DNA of 64,000 nucleotides, from positions 186,001-250,000 of the forward strand of contig FJOG01000042.1 of NCBI GenBank assembly GCA_900073065.1, read 5' to 3'. This document shows, one piece after another, positions 46,961 to 58,711 of this stretch; within the stretch, counting starts at the first letter, position 1; each line of letters opens with the position of its first letter. The notes under the pieces are model-generated. The model was not told the origin of the DNA. It searched no databases and worked only from the letters and a program-made list of their open reading frames with translations. This stretch comes from Phialocephala subalpina. Lineage: Eukaryota > Ascomycota > Leotiomycetes > Helotiales > Mollisiaceae. The translations under genes were made by a program, and so were the position numbers.

Positions 46961-47661
46961 CGCTGTGATGAATCATGACTAAGCATCACCGAATAAACTC
47001 TCGCCTCGCGAAGTCCTTCCTCTGCAACCTCTCTCTGTTTTCCCACCGGAATGTCGACACTTCCCAACTCTGTGCTCACGTGACCCGGCGCCGCTTCTAC
47101 TCAGGTCCGACTCAGGTATGCTCAGCTTATTTTCGCGACGCGACGCGGCGCAGTCAAGACCCATCTCACCAGAATTCATCAACTTTTAACGAGGGCCCAA
47201 AAACGAACCCTTCTCTCCAGCCAAGGGTCCAAAATCTGTTTCCAGTTTACATTCATATCTGCCTATTTGTCTGCGTCGTGCTTCAGGAGGTTGTTTTCGT
47301 CCCCTGTGCGTTTTGCCTCGGGCATTCTAAAAATAGCAGTCTCCCCCTCTCGCCTTCGCATCTTGCTCTCTTACTTTCCCTCTCACTTCCTCTCTCATCT
47401 TCTCTCCTATCTCTCGGACCCTTCTGTAATTACTGTAGCAAGACCTTTCCTATTTTTTACTCTAAATATTTATAGCTATATTTTCAAAACTACATATTAT
47501 ATCATCACCCTTGGTGAAGCATTGTAGCCGGTTAAAATCACATTGAAGGAAATATGTCCCAAATGGCGAATTCGATTTGAATGTTACTCTAGTATTAACA
47601 AAGCACAAGCACTACGGGTTCGCATATTGAGCACCTAAGAACCCCAACATCTTTCTTCCCG
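46961..47661. other. Intergenic between HET pseudogene and BCS1-like gene
   Basis: About 700 bp, pyrimidine-rich between 47330 and 47460. No gene seen. The first 20 bases belong to the sequence shared with 51890-51950. Confidence 0.5.
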
Positions 47662-49244
47662 TCATTCCCTTTCTTCCCTGATCCTTGTCATCCACTTCTC
47701 CACATTGTCAATGGCTTCCTCAGGTGATTGCCTGTATTCCAAAAGAAATGATAAAAGTTCAGCTGGGCTAAATTTCAGCTCTGGTACCCTGCCAGCAAAC
47801 TCTTCTGCCAACCGCTCAACTCTCTTGACCTCTTCCCCCTGACTCCTTGCAGCTTCATCAACCTTTCTATCCTCTACCAATCTAACCAGCACATCTGATC
47901 GCGCTTTCTCTGGGGGAGGGACGTCATCTTCCATCGGCATGAAGACGATACAAAAGAGGCCAGCCGTCATTTTCTTGTCAGTGAGGCCCAACTCGAATTT
48001 CCTGTCCACGCGGCCAGGTCGTATAAGCGCGTCATCGAGGCGTGTGATATGATTGGTGGTCATGATCAGGACCCGGCCTTCTCGTGACCCTACACCGTCG
48101 ATAACGTTCAAGAGAGCAGATAAGGACACCATTACAGAGACAGATTTGTTCCGTTGAGAGGGAGAACCAGCCACGATCTGGTGAGAGTCCTTTGTTTCAG
48201 TGTCTCCGGGTCGTTTCGGACTAACGGCGTCAATATCTTCCAGAAGAATAATGCAACGACTTGGAAGTTTAGCGAATAGATCCCTCAAGCGGTCTTCAGT
48301 GACGGTAGAAAGGCTAAGGATATAGATGTTCAAACCAAAATGTCCAGCGATGGACAAGCTCAAACTCGATTTTCCGGTCCCAGGGGGTCCATACAGCAGG
48401 TAACCCCTTCGGTAGGGAACACCACGGTTGGAATACCACCGTCGAGTTTTTTCATCGAGGAAGTCCTCGATATCTTTCAGCAACTCCCTTTTCTTACTCT
48501 CGTTGAGAATAACCGTCGAGATGGATCTCACATCCGACACTATGGACCTTACCCAGGTACCATCTCGGTGCTCGTAGAGAGAGGTTTTATCATGAACAAA
48601 CTTTGAATACTCCATGCAGCACTCATTGAGAAGTTCCTTGAGAATTCGTGGAGATCTGCTAAAGCAGGAAACGGAGACCTCTTCTCGACTATTGAATTCT
48701 CCAGCCCGATATTCACGCCGGAAAACAAGCAGATAGCCATTATACCAAATGAAAAAGCGTCCATTCCAGGGCGTATAGTATATAGTCTTTTGCTTTGTAT
48801 CTCCGTCATTTGAACGCCCAGGCCGTGCCGATGTAGAGCTCAATTCGGTGGTAGCGAGGGAGGAACGAGCGTGCTGGGTAAAGCTCTGAGAAGCTGTCCA
48901 CATTATAAACATATCATATGCCTCATCGCGATATCGCAAATGAACAGTTGAAGCTATCGATTGTCAGGATGCTAGAGTCTCTCCTTGTAAGAAGTAAGGA
49001 TATACTAACTAAAATAGGTCTCGAGCAATCCTAACAAGCACTCGTAGATATGTCTGCAAATGAACACAAGTAGTCCAAAGATGCACAGCAGAGGAACATA
49101 GAAGTTTAAGTCGACTGTGAGATGCTCTTCGAAAGCGGCAGATATCCGAGTGAAGCCTGGGAACAATACGAAATCCAGGATCGAGGCTTGGGCGTCTGAA
49201 ATTAGTTGCATTGGTAGAGAACCATTCGTACTGGACTCTGCCAT
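47662..49244 (-). CDS. BCS1-like AAA ATPase
   Basis: Two exons, 49010-49244 and 47662-48953 (56-nt intron with a GTTAGT donor), giving 508 aa. The N-terminus has one membrane segment (FYVPLLCIFGLLVFICRHI, about residues 52-70) followed by a BCS1 N-terminal domain (about 80-220; TIYYTPWNGRFFIWYNG, RDGTWVRS). The AAA module contains Walker A GPPGTGKSS (about 267-275), Walker B IILLEDIDA, and the TTNHITRLDDALIRPGRVD sensor/arginine-finger region, all intact. Yeast Bcs1 inserts the Rieske protein into complex III in the mitochondrial inner membrane. Filamentous fungi have many shorter-lived paralogues of unknown role, and the divergent N-terminus suggests this is one of those rather than the orthologue. 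Many such paralogues sit near HET genes, as here. Confidence 0.9.
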
Positions 49245-51331
49245 TGTTGGAAAGTGTTGTAGAGCTGTTGTCAAGTAGAGGACTGGTTGTAGATACCCTT
49301 GATGTGCGGGCCAGATGTGATGTAGACAGAAGTGAAAGGCTTCAGGAGTTGCTTGACAATTTTGAATGATGTAGAAGGGATGACGATCAATTTTGAGAAG
49401 GAAATTAATACCCATGCAAATCTACGAATTAGGATTTAGTCCGTGTGGAGACCAACGCCAGAGACCAAGTTCAGAGACATAATGCCGATTTCCTCATCTG
49501 TCTATGATTGCAGGAAGATACATCAGGACCACATGATGTGACTTATCGATGCATGATGCAGGCAATGCGGGGCCAGTCAACATGTTTCAGTGGATGATGA
49601 TACTGTACGCAAGATCCCAGCCTTCCCATTTGACAAAACAGTAATTTTCATTATTTTGATTGAGAAACAGAAGTCAGATGGATATCCACGATCTAATAAG
49701 ACGGTTGAACGAGAAGCCGACCCTTTGTTTTTGCGTTGTTTCTAAAGTTACAGGACGTGCATGTCCTAGAGGGGTATGAAATGTGGTATTTTGATATTAA
49801 CTGAGCAGAAACACCACGGACGGCATCCGTAATTAGAGCTCCAAGTCTTCAGATACTTACTACCATCCCTCTTCTAGTCCACGGTTGCCGCATGTTGCAC
49901 TGGCTATGAGAAGCAATTAAGATATCCCACACACACAACATAACACATAGATGATAGTGGTATGCAACTTGAGATCGTCCCTTCGATCGCTAGCTCGTAT
50001 GCAGCACCGTCACCCCCGAAGCAGCTGGCGGGCCATGATTGATGCATGGTACACTAGCCCTGAATCAAAACTTATGAGAGTCACGGTAGGTACCGACGCG
50101 TCCATCTCCCTCCCGTGTCATCCGCTCACACTGTCACCCACTTTCCAAGCTGATTCGATGCTCCGAGAAACACTAAGCTGAGCCCTGACGCATGCACTCT
50201 CCTTTATGAGCCACCTTCTCACAAGTCAAGCTTTGGAGGTTTCTTTTCCATGCATTCTGATTCACATTATGCAAAGGGAAAAAGCTAAGCGCTGCCACAA
50301 CTCGGTCCTCTGGGCGCCTTGTTGAGGTAGCCCGACTCACATCATCTTAGGGCATCTTCAAATTCATGCAACTGGAAGGCTACGGCGAAGAAGGATCGTA
50401 TCAATGTTCTATCTGCCTCGTCATGGCTAGGAGATTCATGCATCAGTGAAGCTAGTACAGCAACTAGCGCGATTTATCCAGTGGCGGAGTTGTATCAATG
50501 AAGGGAGGCTCGGCCTGCCCCTGAATAGCTAGTGAATTCGTGCAAAACTTCGCAGGGAAAATCATGTCGGAGGGAAATTGTATTGATAAGAAGTGTTCCG
50601 TCACTACTACTCATGTACTTCTGGATACTCCAAGACTCATGCGACGAGGCTATACTAGGACTGCCACCGAACGGGAGACTGCACCGGAGTTTAGTGCTCC
50701 TTCTGAACGCCGTGATGTCCATGCAGTGACGGAGCTGCATCAAGAGAGTATGACACAGTGGGCTGCATATTCAGAATCGGCACTAAAGAGAGGACGCCCA
50801 TGCACCAGGCTGATCCCATTGAGCATTCTATCAATCAGCTCGCGTAAGCCAGACTCAAGTCGACACTGATGCATGGGATTATGCTAGCGCTCAGCTCACA
50901 TGAGAGATGCTCTGGTGAAGCATATTGCAAAGGCGCTCAGCTCGTCTTCCTCCTCAGCATAATGTGGGTTGGTCTACTAGGACAACGTTTACTAGGGAGT
51001 GAGTTTGCAGCAGTGCTCAACTTGTCCTGCTACTGCATCAATACACTTCCATTAATGTATGGCTTGCGCTGCTTCCATGCATGACTCTCCTACTTCTTCA
51101 GGGGTAGCCTAAACCGCAAAATAATCACTTCTTCAGCGCAATCTCACCGCTGCATGAATCTTATGACAGCCAACAAGCACGAAAAGTCAACCAACAGCCC
51201 CAGGTAGTACCAAACTTTTCATATAAATCAGAGAGAAACTATAACCTATTCTAAAGGGGACCAGAAGAGGCTCTGTTGGTTCCGGTTGACTCAGCGGCGT
51301 GCTCAGGGGCTCACTGCTCAGCTCAGGTTAC
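49245..51331. other. Gene-free 2-kb stretch
   Basis: No frame beyond about 110 codons and no recognisable protein remnant. Frequent TGCATGA and TGATGCA words suggest CpA-to-TpA/TpG ageing, but no repeat could be defined by eye. Confidence 0.45.
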
Positions 51332-51587
51332 GAGTGGTAAGTCTGTGCGTTCAGGGCATTTTAGGTACAAATAAAAAATTAGAACGTCTAAATCATTAAA
51401 GATTAATTAACTAAACCCTACTTCACTTGCTTTACTTCTTAAATCCAGAATCTCGAGTCGTGATTATTCTTTGTTATTTTGTAACTTTCAAGTGATTGTA
51501 GAGACCTTACTTTTCGAAAGCCTGAAGGTGGATACGCGAAGCCTGAAGTTACCCGAAAAATGCCCTGAACGCACAGACCTACCACTC
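51332..51587. mobile_element. MITE-like element with 29-31 bp terminal inverted repeats
   Basis: The left arm at 51334-51362 (GTGGTAAGTCTGTGCGTTCA start) and the right arm at 51557-51585 are reverse complements with one mismatch over 29 bp, extended by two more bases on each side. The interior of about 195 bp is A+T-rich with no coding frame. The word CAGCTCAGGT occurs on both sides (about 51320 and 51609) but not immediately at the ends. Size, arms and lack of coding fit a non-autonomous DNA transposon. Confidence 0.75.
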
Positions 51588-51773
51588 CGGGCTCGTTAGA
51601 GCGGCAACAGCTCAGGTCCAAAGATGGAAATGGATTTGGGTGAGGGTAATTTTTGTCTTAGATTATACGGGTCTTTGGAGCCCTCTCGGGCTCCAAGAGA
51701 CGGATTGGGATCCTAGCCCAGCTTACCACTACGCAGCCTACGTTCACCCACTCCTCACTAACGCAAATACGTA

Positions 51774-51945
51774 AAACGAACCCCCTCGGAAAACAGAGGT
51801 CCAAACCTCAAGTTTCCGCGGCATTTCGTTCGGTATCGATCGAGATATAAGCAGACTGCATCAATCCAAAAGAGAAGAGTGCAAGTCAGCCACCCCCGGC
51901 AGATCCTGGGCCCGCCAAAACCCTTTCTCGGGGGAATTAATGATT
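51774..51945 (-). pseudogene. HET-domain fragment joined to foreign sequence (copy 1)
   Basis: On the minus strand the short segment FWIDAVC (about 51862-51882) is the core of a HET domain. It then breaks off at the next codon into a sequence of about 90 bp (51776-51862) that reappears at 57173-57260 next to another HET fragment. On the other side, bases 51890-51950 match those before WFDAVC in the pseudogene at 46.9 kb (shared CACCCCCGGCAGATCC and CCCGCCAA blocks). Only a remnant is left. Confidence 0.6.
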
Positions 51946-52315
51946 CGATCCGCCCCCTGGGTTGGGGAGGGCGCGTGGGGGGAAGTCGAATGCCTAACGA
52001 GTAACCAAAATAGGGATAGTGCCAGGCATTACCCCTATTGGACGCTTTTGGGGACGAATCGTGCTTCCTTTACTATTCGGTGCTGCTGAAAGTTGTTAAC
52101 TCTACACGCCATATTCAGGGAGACTTAGTTGGCTCCGAGGGATCCCAAATGGGACTCTCCCCCCACCTAAAAAAATCTTATTAATCTCTCAAGGCGTATT
52201 TCTCTTGTACTATGGCCATGGCTTTGGTGCAAGAGGAAATGCCCCCTCCCCTACTATATGACTCTCATACTAATTCTATCTTCTGGCCTTAAGTTGACCA
52301 GGTAACCCTATAGAA
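51946..52315. other. Spacer at the left edge of A+T island 1
   Basis: G+C-normal DNA with no gene. AATAGGGATAGTGCC and the following GGCATTACCCCTATT form a small imperfect hairpin at about 52009-52040. The sequence passes abruptly into the A+T island near 52316. Confidence 0.4.
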
Positions 52316-53650
52316 ACTAAGGGTTTATATTTACAAACTTCTAAATATTTTTATAGACTAGTAATTTATTATAATAGGAATAAATCTATAATTAGTTTTT
52401 GCGATTTATTAAAATATAAAATTATTATCGATATTTATTTATTTAATATTAATAAAATAGAAATTCGTTTATAAAAACCAAAAAAGAAAAAGAAATTATA
52501 AACTTAAAATCGATAAATTACTTTAAATTTAAAACTTCAAAAATTTAAAACTTTAAAAACGTTTTTATTTCTTGAAATCCAAATTTTTTAATTTAATATT
52601 ATAATAATTAAATAAATTACTCGCGAATTTTATTTTATTTATTATTAGATTCTAATAAATTTTATTATTAAAATAAAATATATAAATCAAAAAAAAGTAT
52701 TCGAGCGTAATATTAAATAGATTAAAACGCGTTTATTATTAGTTAATAAGAAAATTTATTTACGTAATTTATATTTTCTTTTAATATTTATATTCTTATT
52801 AATTATATTCTTATTAATTATTCTTTGGATTAAATTATTAGTATTAAATTTCTAATATTAGATTTTTATTATTGAATTTTTATTATTAGACTTTTGGTAT
52901 TATTATTAATATTAAAAATATATATTATCGAAATATTAAATTCAAGAGAATATAAAATCTTTAATTTTATTAAAAATCCAAAGATTATTTTATATTTATA
53001 TNTTTTTTAAAANNNNNNNNNNNNNNNNNNNNNNNNNNNNNNNNNNNNNNNNNNNNNNNNNNNNNNNNNNNNNNNNNNNNNNNNNNNNNNNNNNNNNNNN
53101 NNNNNNNNNNNNNNNNNNNNNNNNNNNNNNNNNNNNNNNNNNNNNNNNNNNNNNNNNNNNNNNNNNNNNNNNNNNNNNNNNNNNNNNNNNNNNNNNNNNN
53201 NNNNNNNNNNNNNNNNNNNNNNNNNNNNNNNNNNNNNNNNNNNNNNNNNNNNNNNNNNNNNNNNNNNNNNNNNNNNNNNNNNNNNNNNNNNNNNNNNNNN
53301 NNNNNNNNNNNNNNNNNNNNNNNNNNNNNNNNNNNNNNNNNNNNNNNNNNNNNNNNNNNNNNNNNNNNNNNNGAAAATAATAAATTTATATACGAAAATT
53401 AAATTTGAAATAATAATATATTTGAATATATTTTAAAATTTTAATTATAAAATATATAATTTATTATAAATTTTTAAATTATAATTTTTAAATCGATAAA
53501 TTTATTAATTATTAAAGAATAATTATAAACTTAATATTATTATAAGATAAGTTTATTATATTTAATTATTTAAAAATATTTTTATTAAAATATTAAAAGT
53601 TTGAAATTTTTTTTATAATACTTAGAAAATTCTGAAAAATTCTGAAATGA
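52316..53650. repeat. A+T island 1 (RIP-like), with gap
   Basis: About 1.3 kb that is almost only A and T with short C/G relics such as CGATAAA and TCGCG. No coding frame survives. Position next to HET fragments and inverted repeats fits a transposon destroyed by RIP. It contains an isolated N at 53002 and the 360-N gap. Confidence 0.8.
53013..53372. other. Assembly gap (360 N) inside A+T island 1
   Basis: Run of unknown bases in DNA too A+T-rich to assemble easily. Confidence 0.95.
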
Positions 53651-53766
53651 TTATCCAACTCGTAAACCACGAATATCGATTTGTTTTTGTCATTTTGTGG
53701 CTTGGTCATGATCAAATAGATTTTTGGGCGGTTGAGTGGTATAGGAACCTTAATTGGCGAGCAATT

Positions 53767-53897
53767 CTACGGAGGTGCCAGACCAAAGTTTAGGCTCACC
53801 GCCTTCGCTCGCAGGGATTAATTTGTATGGGCAAAATGATTTGGTTGGTGGCAGAACCAAGGCGGTGAGCCTAAACTTTGGTCTGGCACCTCTGTAG
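53767..53897. repeat. Inverted repeat with 39-bp arms upstream of intact HET gene
   Basis: Arm 53767-53805 (starts CTACGGAGGTGCCAGACC) and arm 53859-53897 (ends GGTCTGGCACCTCTGTAG) are reverse complements with one mismatch in 39 bp, around a 53-nt spacer. Transcribed, it would form a long hairpin. It lies 87 bp before the HET ATG and at the edge of the A+T island. It could be a small MITE, a foldback element, or part of the HET 5' leader. Confidence 0.85.
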
Positions 53898-53983
53898 TTC
53901 AGTGAGCGCAGCAAAATCGACCACCTGAACCTTGCCCTTCTCCTTCCCTCGATCCAACAAACCGCGTATCGCATCGACCTGCA

Positions 53984-55105
53984 ATGTACAAATACCAGCC
54001 GTTGGACAGAATGCGACGCCAAATTCGGCTTCTTAAAATTCAATTCAAAGAGGATTCCGATGCCGCTATCGAAGGCACTCTGGAGACTCATGATCTCGCA
54101 AACTTGTTACCCTACCGAGCTTTATCTTATACCTGGGGTGAGCCAACCCCCACACATACAATTTGGATTGATGGAAAGCCCACGGAAATAAGAACGAACT
54201 TGTTTCAATTTCTGTCGGTCTATCGGTCCCGCCATCTCAATGAATATATTTGGATTGACCAGCTCTGCATTGATCAGATGTCGACATCAGAGAAGAACCA
54301 CCAGGTCCAGATGATGGCGGATATCTACCAGAAGGCTTTCGAAGTGGTGATTTGGCTTGGGGTGGATGAGCACCAAGGACAGGCAGCTCAAATCATCATC
54401 AACGGCCAAAACCCGCTAGAGGCCAATAATTGGTCCAGAAAGGCCTCGATCGAGTCATTGTTGGATTGTCAATACTGGCGACGACTGTGGATTGTTCAAG
54501 AAGTCATTCTTGCTCAGAAATTGATAATATACTACGGGGATTCTATTCTCGACTGGGAAAGATTCTGCAAATTTCTGTACCGGACTCTACGCGACCACGA
54601 GAATTATCTGCTTAGCATTGCTGCTTACACCCAGGGAGAAGATCTCATTACCCTGCCTGGCGTGTTAGAGACATTTATAAAGAATAAATGTGTCGATCCT
54701 CGGGATAAATACTACGGGTTACAGAGCCTCTTTGAGGAGGGTGTTAGGCTACAGGTCGATTATTCGAGGCCAATCAATGATGTCTTTCTTGATGCCGCCG
54801 TTGCAATTGCGGCAAAAGCGTATAGCGTCGGTCATCCCCAAGCACATATAATTGCAGAGTTGGCATATGAGATGGGCGTGTTGACCTATTGGCTTTTCGA
54901 AATTTACGCGGACGAGATTCGAAGTCAAGTCAAGCCGTTTCCAATACTATATTATCCAGAGGAAAGCTTGATGGACCGCCAAAAAACTGTGGAGCAGTTT
55001 CGAAGTTCTTTGTGGGATATCACAACAAGGTGTCAGGGATGGAGCCCGGATGAATGGAAGAGCCGGTATGAAGATAGGGTGATTAAGAGAAGAGGTGGAA
55101 AATAG
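53984..55105 (+). CDS. HET-domain protein (heterokaryon incompatibility type), intact
   Basis: Single exon, 373 aa. The HET domain spans about residues 35-185: YRALSYTWGEP, TNLFQFLSVYRSR, YIWIDQLCIDQ, EKNHQVQMMADIYQKA, VVIWLGVDEH and YWRRLWIVQEVILAQ, all in order. The later CVDPRDKYYGLQSL and VDYSRPINDVFLDAA segments match the region after the HET domain in the common 600-700 aa proteins, so this one ends early, at a basic tail (VIKRRGGK). HET proteins trigger programmed cell death when incompatible strains fuse; partners are unknown here. It is flanked by RIP-like islands yet has no stop, suggesting recent origin, selection, or escape. The GC content of the gene is normal. Confidence 0.92.
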   Translation: MYKYQPLDRMRRQIRLLKIQFKEDSDAAIEGTLETHDLANLLPYRALSYTWGEPTPTHTIWIDGKPTEIRTNLFQFLSVYRSRHLNEYIWIDQLCIDQMSTSEKNHQVQMMADIYQKAFEVVIWLGVDEHQGQAAQIIINGQNPLEANNWSRKASIESLLDCQYWRRLWIVQEVILAQKLIIYYGDSILDWERFCKFLYRTLRDHENYLLSIAAYTQGEDLITLPGVLETFIKNKCVDPRDKYYGLQSLFEEGVRLQVDYSRPINDVFLDAAVAIAAKAYSVGHPQAHIIAELAYEMGVLTYWLFEIYADEIRSQVKPFPILYYPEESLMDRQKTVEQFRSSLWDITTRCQGWSPDEWKSRYEDRVIKRRGGK

Positions 55106-55675
55106 TTGTAGGCAATCAGATGCTTCACTTCGCGAAAATACGTGAACTATAAGAGAATTAGTGACATCTGTTCGAAGATATTGAGGTTGTGAGTCGCTGC
55201 AGTCTCTGACTGCTACTAGTCTAACGAGAATACCTCAGTCCGTCGAAACCGAACGATTTCCTTCTTCAGGTGACGCTGTTTATATCCCATTGAGAGGCTT
55301 GTTCCCTCTTTCAACATTCTAAGCAAAGAGCTAATATCGACCTGTCCAGATGATAAGTTGCAATTAGGCTTCCTAGACTTGAGCAAGTAGATCCATTATA
55401 TTCCCCTAAGTCTCAATTTTGACAAAGAAGTCAAAGACTAAACGTGGCGACGGGCGCAGAACTAGTCGTAATTCACCTCCCGGCCAGGATTTTTCAAACT
55501 CATTTTTTGTGCTAAAACACTTTGCACTTGCTTCGACACGCCATTCATTATACCGCCCATTAAATCATCTTATAAATTCCATGACTTTTCCGCAAATATC
55601 ACGTTATCGCGCGGCGGATACCTTAAGTAATCTCGTGTAATTATCCGTATAAAGTTCTATGGCATTATAATGAGG
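55106..55675. other. 3' flank of HET gene, left edge of A+T island 2
   Basis: About 570 bp with no recognisable gene; a 73-codon frame at 55419-55640 has no resemblance to anything known. G+C content falls near 55640. Confidence 0.45.
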
Positions 55676-57165
55676 AGATATATAATAATTATATTAATTA
55701 TAAAAGTAATCAAATATATTATTTATAGGGTATTTTCGAGGTCGAAATTTTTACAAAATAAATAATTATTTAATTATTTATATTGGATTTATTTATTAAA
55801 TATATTATTATATATTATTCTTTTGTATTATTAGTATTAATTAATATTATAAATTAATTTTGATTTTTAAGATTTGAATATAAGAATTAAAATTAAAATT
55901 TATAAATTTTTTTTAAATAAAATATATCAAAAATATTAATTTTAAATTTTTTATTTTTATTTTAAATTGAAAAATATATTAGAATTTTATTAATTATTTA
56001 TTATAAAAACTAATATAAACTTTTTTTTAAAAGGGAAAAAAGGAAAAAAAAATTAGAAATTATATAAAAATTAAAATTAAAAAGGAAATAATTAATTTTC
56101 TTAAATCTTAATAAGAATACTAAATATAATTTTTTGATTAATTTATTAAGAAATATTCTTTATATATAATTCTTAGTAATTTTGAATTAAAAATACCAAA
56201 ACTTTAATTTATTTATAAATAAATTAAAATTTAATTAGAAATTTATATTTTCTAAATTTTAATTAAATTTATTAATTTGTTATTATATTATTAATTACTA
56301 AATAATTACGCGTTATAAATTATAATTATGAAATCTTTTAAATATATTTTTATTTAAAATATTAAAATATTATTATTTAGAATATTAAAATTTTATTCTT
56401 TTATATTAAAATATTCGATAATTATTATTAAACCTTAAAATCTTAATTTAATATTAATAATAATATTTTATTTATTTATTTTTTTCTAAAAGAAATATTT
56501 AATTATTTATATAATTAAGGAAATTAAATATTAAAATAATAATTATTAGAATAATAAAAATTAGAAATTCAATTTTTTATTTATTTTTAAATTCGTTTTT
56601 TTAATTTTTTTATTAAATAATTATTTGATTAAATTAATACTTTATAATTTCATAATTATATAATTTTTAAAAAAGATTTTAAAGAATTTCTTTTTAGAAT
56701 ATTTAAAGATTTTGAAATTCGTTTTTATTTAAAATATTAAAATATTAAAATTCTATTCTTTTTATAATTTTATAATTATATAATTTTTTAAAAAAAAGTT
56801 TTTTTTAATATTTAAATCGATTATTATATAAATATAAATTAAAAATTCCAAATAATATTTCTTAAGAATATTAAAATAATTATTATATTAAAAGAATTTT
56901 ATTTTATCGCGAATTATTTTCTTTAAAATTTATTATTTTTATATTCTTTAATAATTTCAAATTAAAAAGTTTATAATCTTTTATAATATTATTTTTATAA
57001 GAATTATAAAATAATATATATATTAAAAAAAAAGAAAAAAAAAGTTTATTAATTCGTTTATCGAATTAATTAAAGCGAATAAATTTCTTTTTTTCGAAAT
57101 AAGAAAAATATATTATTTTATTTATTATATAATCTCAAAAACAAGGTATTATTTCTCTTAATCCG
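55676..57165. repeat. A+T island 2 (RIP-like)
   Basis: About 1.5 kb of almost pure A+T with long A and T runs and no coding frame. It ends sharply at 57165-57180, where the HET fragment with its attached shared sequence begins. Same interpretation as island 1. Confidence 0.8.
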
Positions 57166-57171
57166 ATTAGT

Positions 57172-57553
57172 ACAAAACGAAACCCCTCAAAAAACAGAAG
57201 TCAAAACCTCAAGTTTCTATAGTATTTCGTTCAATGTCAATCGATATAGATGCAGATAGCGTCAACCCATAGAATCCTCTCACTTGGGCCGCGGAGGTGT
57301 CCCATAGATTCTGTTGTACCTGGATCTCGATGCCATTGATTAAAACTGTTTGTTCGATGTCAGGTTCGCCCCGCATATATGAAATAGCTTCATATTTCGG
57401 GGCTTCGCGGAAAGAGACCTTAAAAAGGTCGTATCTGATTGGCTCGAGTTTATCTTCAGCAGGCAAGAAACGAATGAGCCTGATATATCCTCCCTGTAAA
57501 GTATCGGTGTAGAGCGCACCATCCTCAGGATTTCGCTGAGACGCCGACGCCAT
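57172..57553 (-). pseudogene. HET-domain N-terminal fragment (copy 2), cut at the A+T island
   Basis: The frame starts MASASQRNPEDGALYT and continues with YIRLIRFLPAEDKLEPIR, YEAISYMRGEPD (normally SYxWG) and the NLWDT helix of a HET N-terminus. It then slips frame, after which WVDAICIYID can be read in the next frame. Coding sense ends at the sequence of about 90 bp shared with 51776-51862. The rest of the gene is missing, replaced by the A+T island. It is clearly a broken copy. Confidence 0.75.
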
Positions 57554-57570
57554 GATTTAGTCCATCGCAA

Positions 57571-58711
57571 GGCTGGTGATCAAATGATCTCGTCTCTGGG
57601 GTGTCGTGATTCACAGCCTTGCCGCGTTGGTCACCAAAACGGACTAAAAAATGTGAATACCACAAAAGAAATCAAAGCAATCTGTTGAATTCGATAGACT
57701 TGGATATAGACGTGGCTCAAATAACTTCTCAGGTTCGATGTTTAGCAGTATAGAAATATCTGTTCAAGGCAATGCTACTAGGATGTGTCTCGCACAACTC
57801 TTCACAAACAGCCTATCGGAGAGATCATGCAGGTGATTGCAATGGTTCACCGACAGCCATCACCACCAGGGAAATTTCAGATACAACAACAAAATGCATA
57901 TGCAGGGAGTAAGAGCAGTCGCAAGGCGTTCGATACAGGCATTGAAAACCAACGCGTACTTGCGTTAGGTTTTGAAAACTTGAGAAAAGAGCTGTATTAG
58001 CCATCGGACTTCGACGCGCTTTCCAAGCTATCTCTTCGTCCGCTTGGGTATTTTGTAGAGTTAAGCGAGATGCAGTAAGACGGTATCTAATACTCTGGTA
58101 ATTTGCTGACTTTCGGCCTACTTTGTACTAAGTCTTTCGACGTACGTTGATGGACGATCCTACGGGAGCAACTCCAACGTTGTAAAGTACCAACCGGAGG
58201 GAGGTATTCGAACTTCCACCTCCCGGCAGATCAAGAGCTATCTAAAGTCGTGTCGAAGTAGCATACCTCTACTCTGCATTGCTTTTCTTTTGTTGAGATC
58301 CAAAAGCATGCAGCCGCTTCCTTCCTCACTCTGGACGAAAGTGCCAATCTCCTCCAGTCTTCGATTTGGTACTGATCCCGAATCTGATGGCGCCATCATA
58401 TACACTACATGTGTTCAGCCACATAATCAAAGATTTAGCACTGACGCTCCAGTGAGGATTTCATGACACTCATAAGAGTATCTCCCAAGAAATATCTTCC
58501 ACTGCATCACACGAATTATGATAGCCAGGCAGTAAATGCATCAGCGTTGAAAGCCATGCTTCTGCTCCATTGTTAACTACAGTGCAACCATATCGGCAGA
58601 GGACTGCGTACCTAATGTTGGCGAAGTAACATTTTGAAACCATCGCATTGCAAACCCCTAATCTTAGAACTGGGCATCAAAAAATCCAATCCCACTCGTC
58701 CATCTCTCGAT
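57571..58711. other. Intergenic between HET fragment and YAF9
   Basis: 1.1 kb without a recognisable gene. A 71-codon frame at 57785-58000 is the longest on the plus strand and resembles nothing known. Confidence 0.5.
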
